Shown piece by piece: positions 49,599-49,654 of a stretch of 49,654 bases of DNA. Location of the stretch: the NCBI GenBank assembly GCA_934167885.1, contig CAKPMB010000011.1:1-49654 (forward strand), in the 5' to 3' direction. Every line of letters begins with the position of its first letter. The stretch's first letter is position 1. Origin of the DNA: an uncultured Bacilli bacterium. Lineage in GTDB: Bacteria > Bacillota_I > Bacilli_A > RF39 > UBA660. The notes beneath the pieces were generated by a model. The model was not told the DNA's origin and made no database searches. It worked only from the letters and a program-made list of their open reading frames with translations. Position numbers and translations under genes: made by a program.

Positions 49599-49618
49599 CT
49601 CGGAAATTAACTTCTGAG
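49599..49618 (+). other. Hairpin in the tRNA-Gly trailer
   Basis: CTCGGAA/TTCTGAG, seven pairs with one G-T, loop ATTAAC, between the tRNA and its terminator. May guide 3' processing; role unknown. Confidence 0.4.
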
Positions 49619-49629
49619 AGTAATAAATG

Positions 49630-49654
49630 CTAACTAGAAATAGTTAGTTTTTTT
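49630..49654 (+). terminator. Terminator of tRNA-Gly
   Basis: CTAACTA/TAGTTAG stem with a GAAA tetraloop and seven T at the window end. Confidence 0.85.

Overview
The window looks like chromosome from an uncultured, very AT-rich, low-GC Gram-positive endospore former (Bacillota, probably a Bacilli-side gut lineage). This is inference. It rests on AT-rich codon use, TGA used as a stop (so not the mycoplasma code), tRNA genes that encode CCA, Bacillus-like gene order (yqgF-yrzB-mltG-trmR-U32-U32-greA; recU-ponA; rpsP-khpA), spore genes (cotJ operon, a YjcZ-type peptide), and Gram-positive envelope genes (LTA synthase, FemAB-type transferase, sortase B). No transposase, integrase, CRISPR array or phage gene was seen. 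No gap between genes exceeds 300 bases; the longest, about 280 bases at 40617-40898, holds a promoter, leader and terminator.

Layout: 1-430, tRNA cluster (Glu, Asn, Ile, Lys) on the minus strand. 506-1846, an AAA/DUF4143 ATPase. 1976-9880 (minus), greA, the dGTPase-like/U32/trmR/mltG/yqgF operon, a rhomboid protease, and rpsP-khpA. 10066-10837 (plus), a short yjcZ-like gene missed by length filters and peptide deformylase, followed by a structured intergenic element that may be a small RNA. 10980-19081 (minus), Fic protein, nucleoside phosphorylase, a short UvrD-type helicase, an orphan prepilin peptidase plus GspF pair, and topoisomerase III. 19220-26210, tRNA-Arg and tRNA-Pro, then envelope genes: a membrane protein, a FemAB-type transferase, a clostripain-like protease with an Asn-rich repeat tail, and LTA synthase. 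26246-40616, two about 840-residue paralogous surface proteins flanking core genes (rluD-type, rlmI-type, rny, recU, ponA, a ZIP transporter, a membrane thioredoxin, a nuclease). 40899-46671, a sortase B gene overlapping its likely substrate, a 1677-residue vWA/repeat adhesin. 46823-48237, a cotJ-type operon. 48313-49416, a SEDS protein. 49512-49585, tRNA-Gly.

The most unusual material is the surface-protein region. The two paralogs (26246-28765 and 38076-40616) share 1,090 bp of indel-free 5' coding sequence plus a long conserved leader with its own promoter, tandem TGTYAA-type repeats, a conserved 6-codon leader peptide and hairpins. The leader also carries a homopolymeric G tract (C on the plus strand) whose length differs between copies: 9 versus 12. 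A third tract, G7, sits exactly where the ribosome binding site of the sortase gene should be. The adhesin contains an 882-bp near-perfect tandem duplication. Together these look like a contingency (phase and antigenic variation) system for envelope proteins. A second point of interest is the spore-coat operon, where CotJA and CotJB appear fused into one protein behind a candidate sigma-E promoter and a third, uncharacterised gene.
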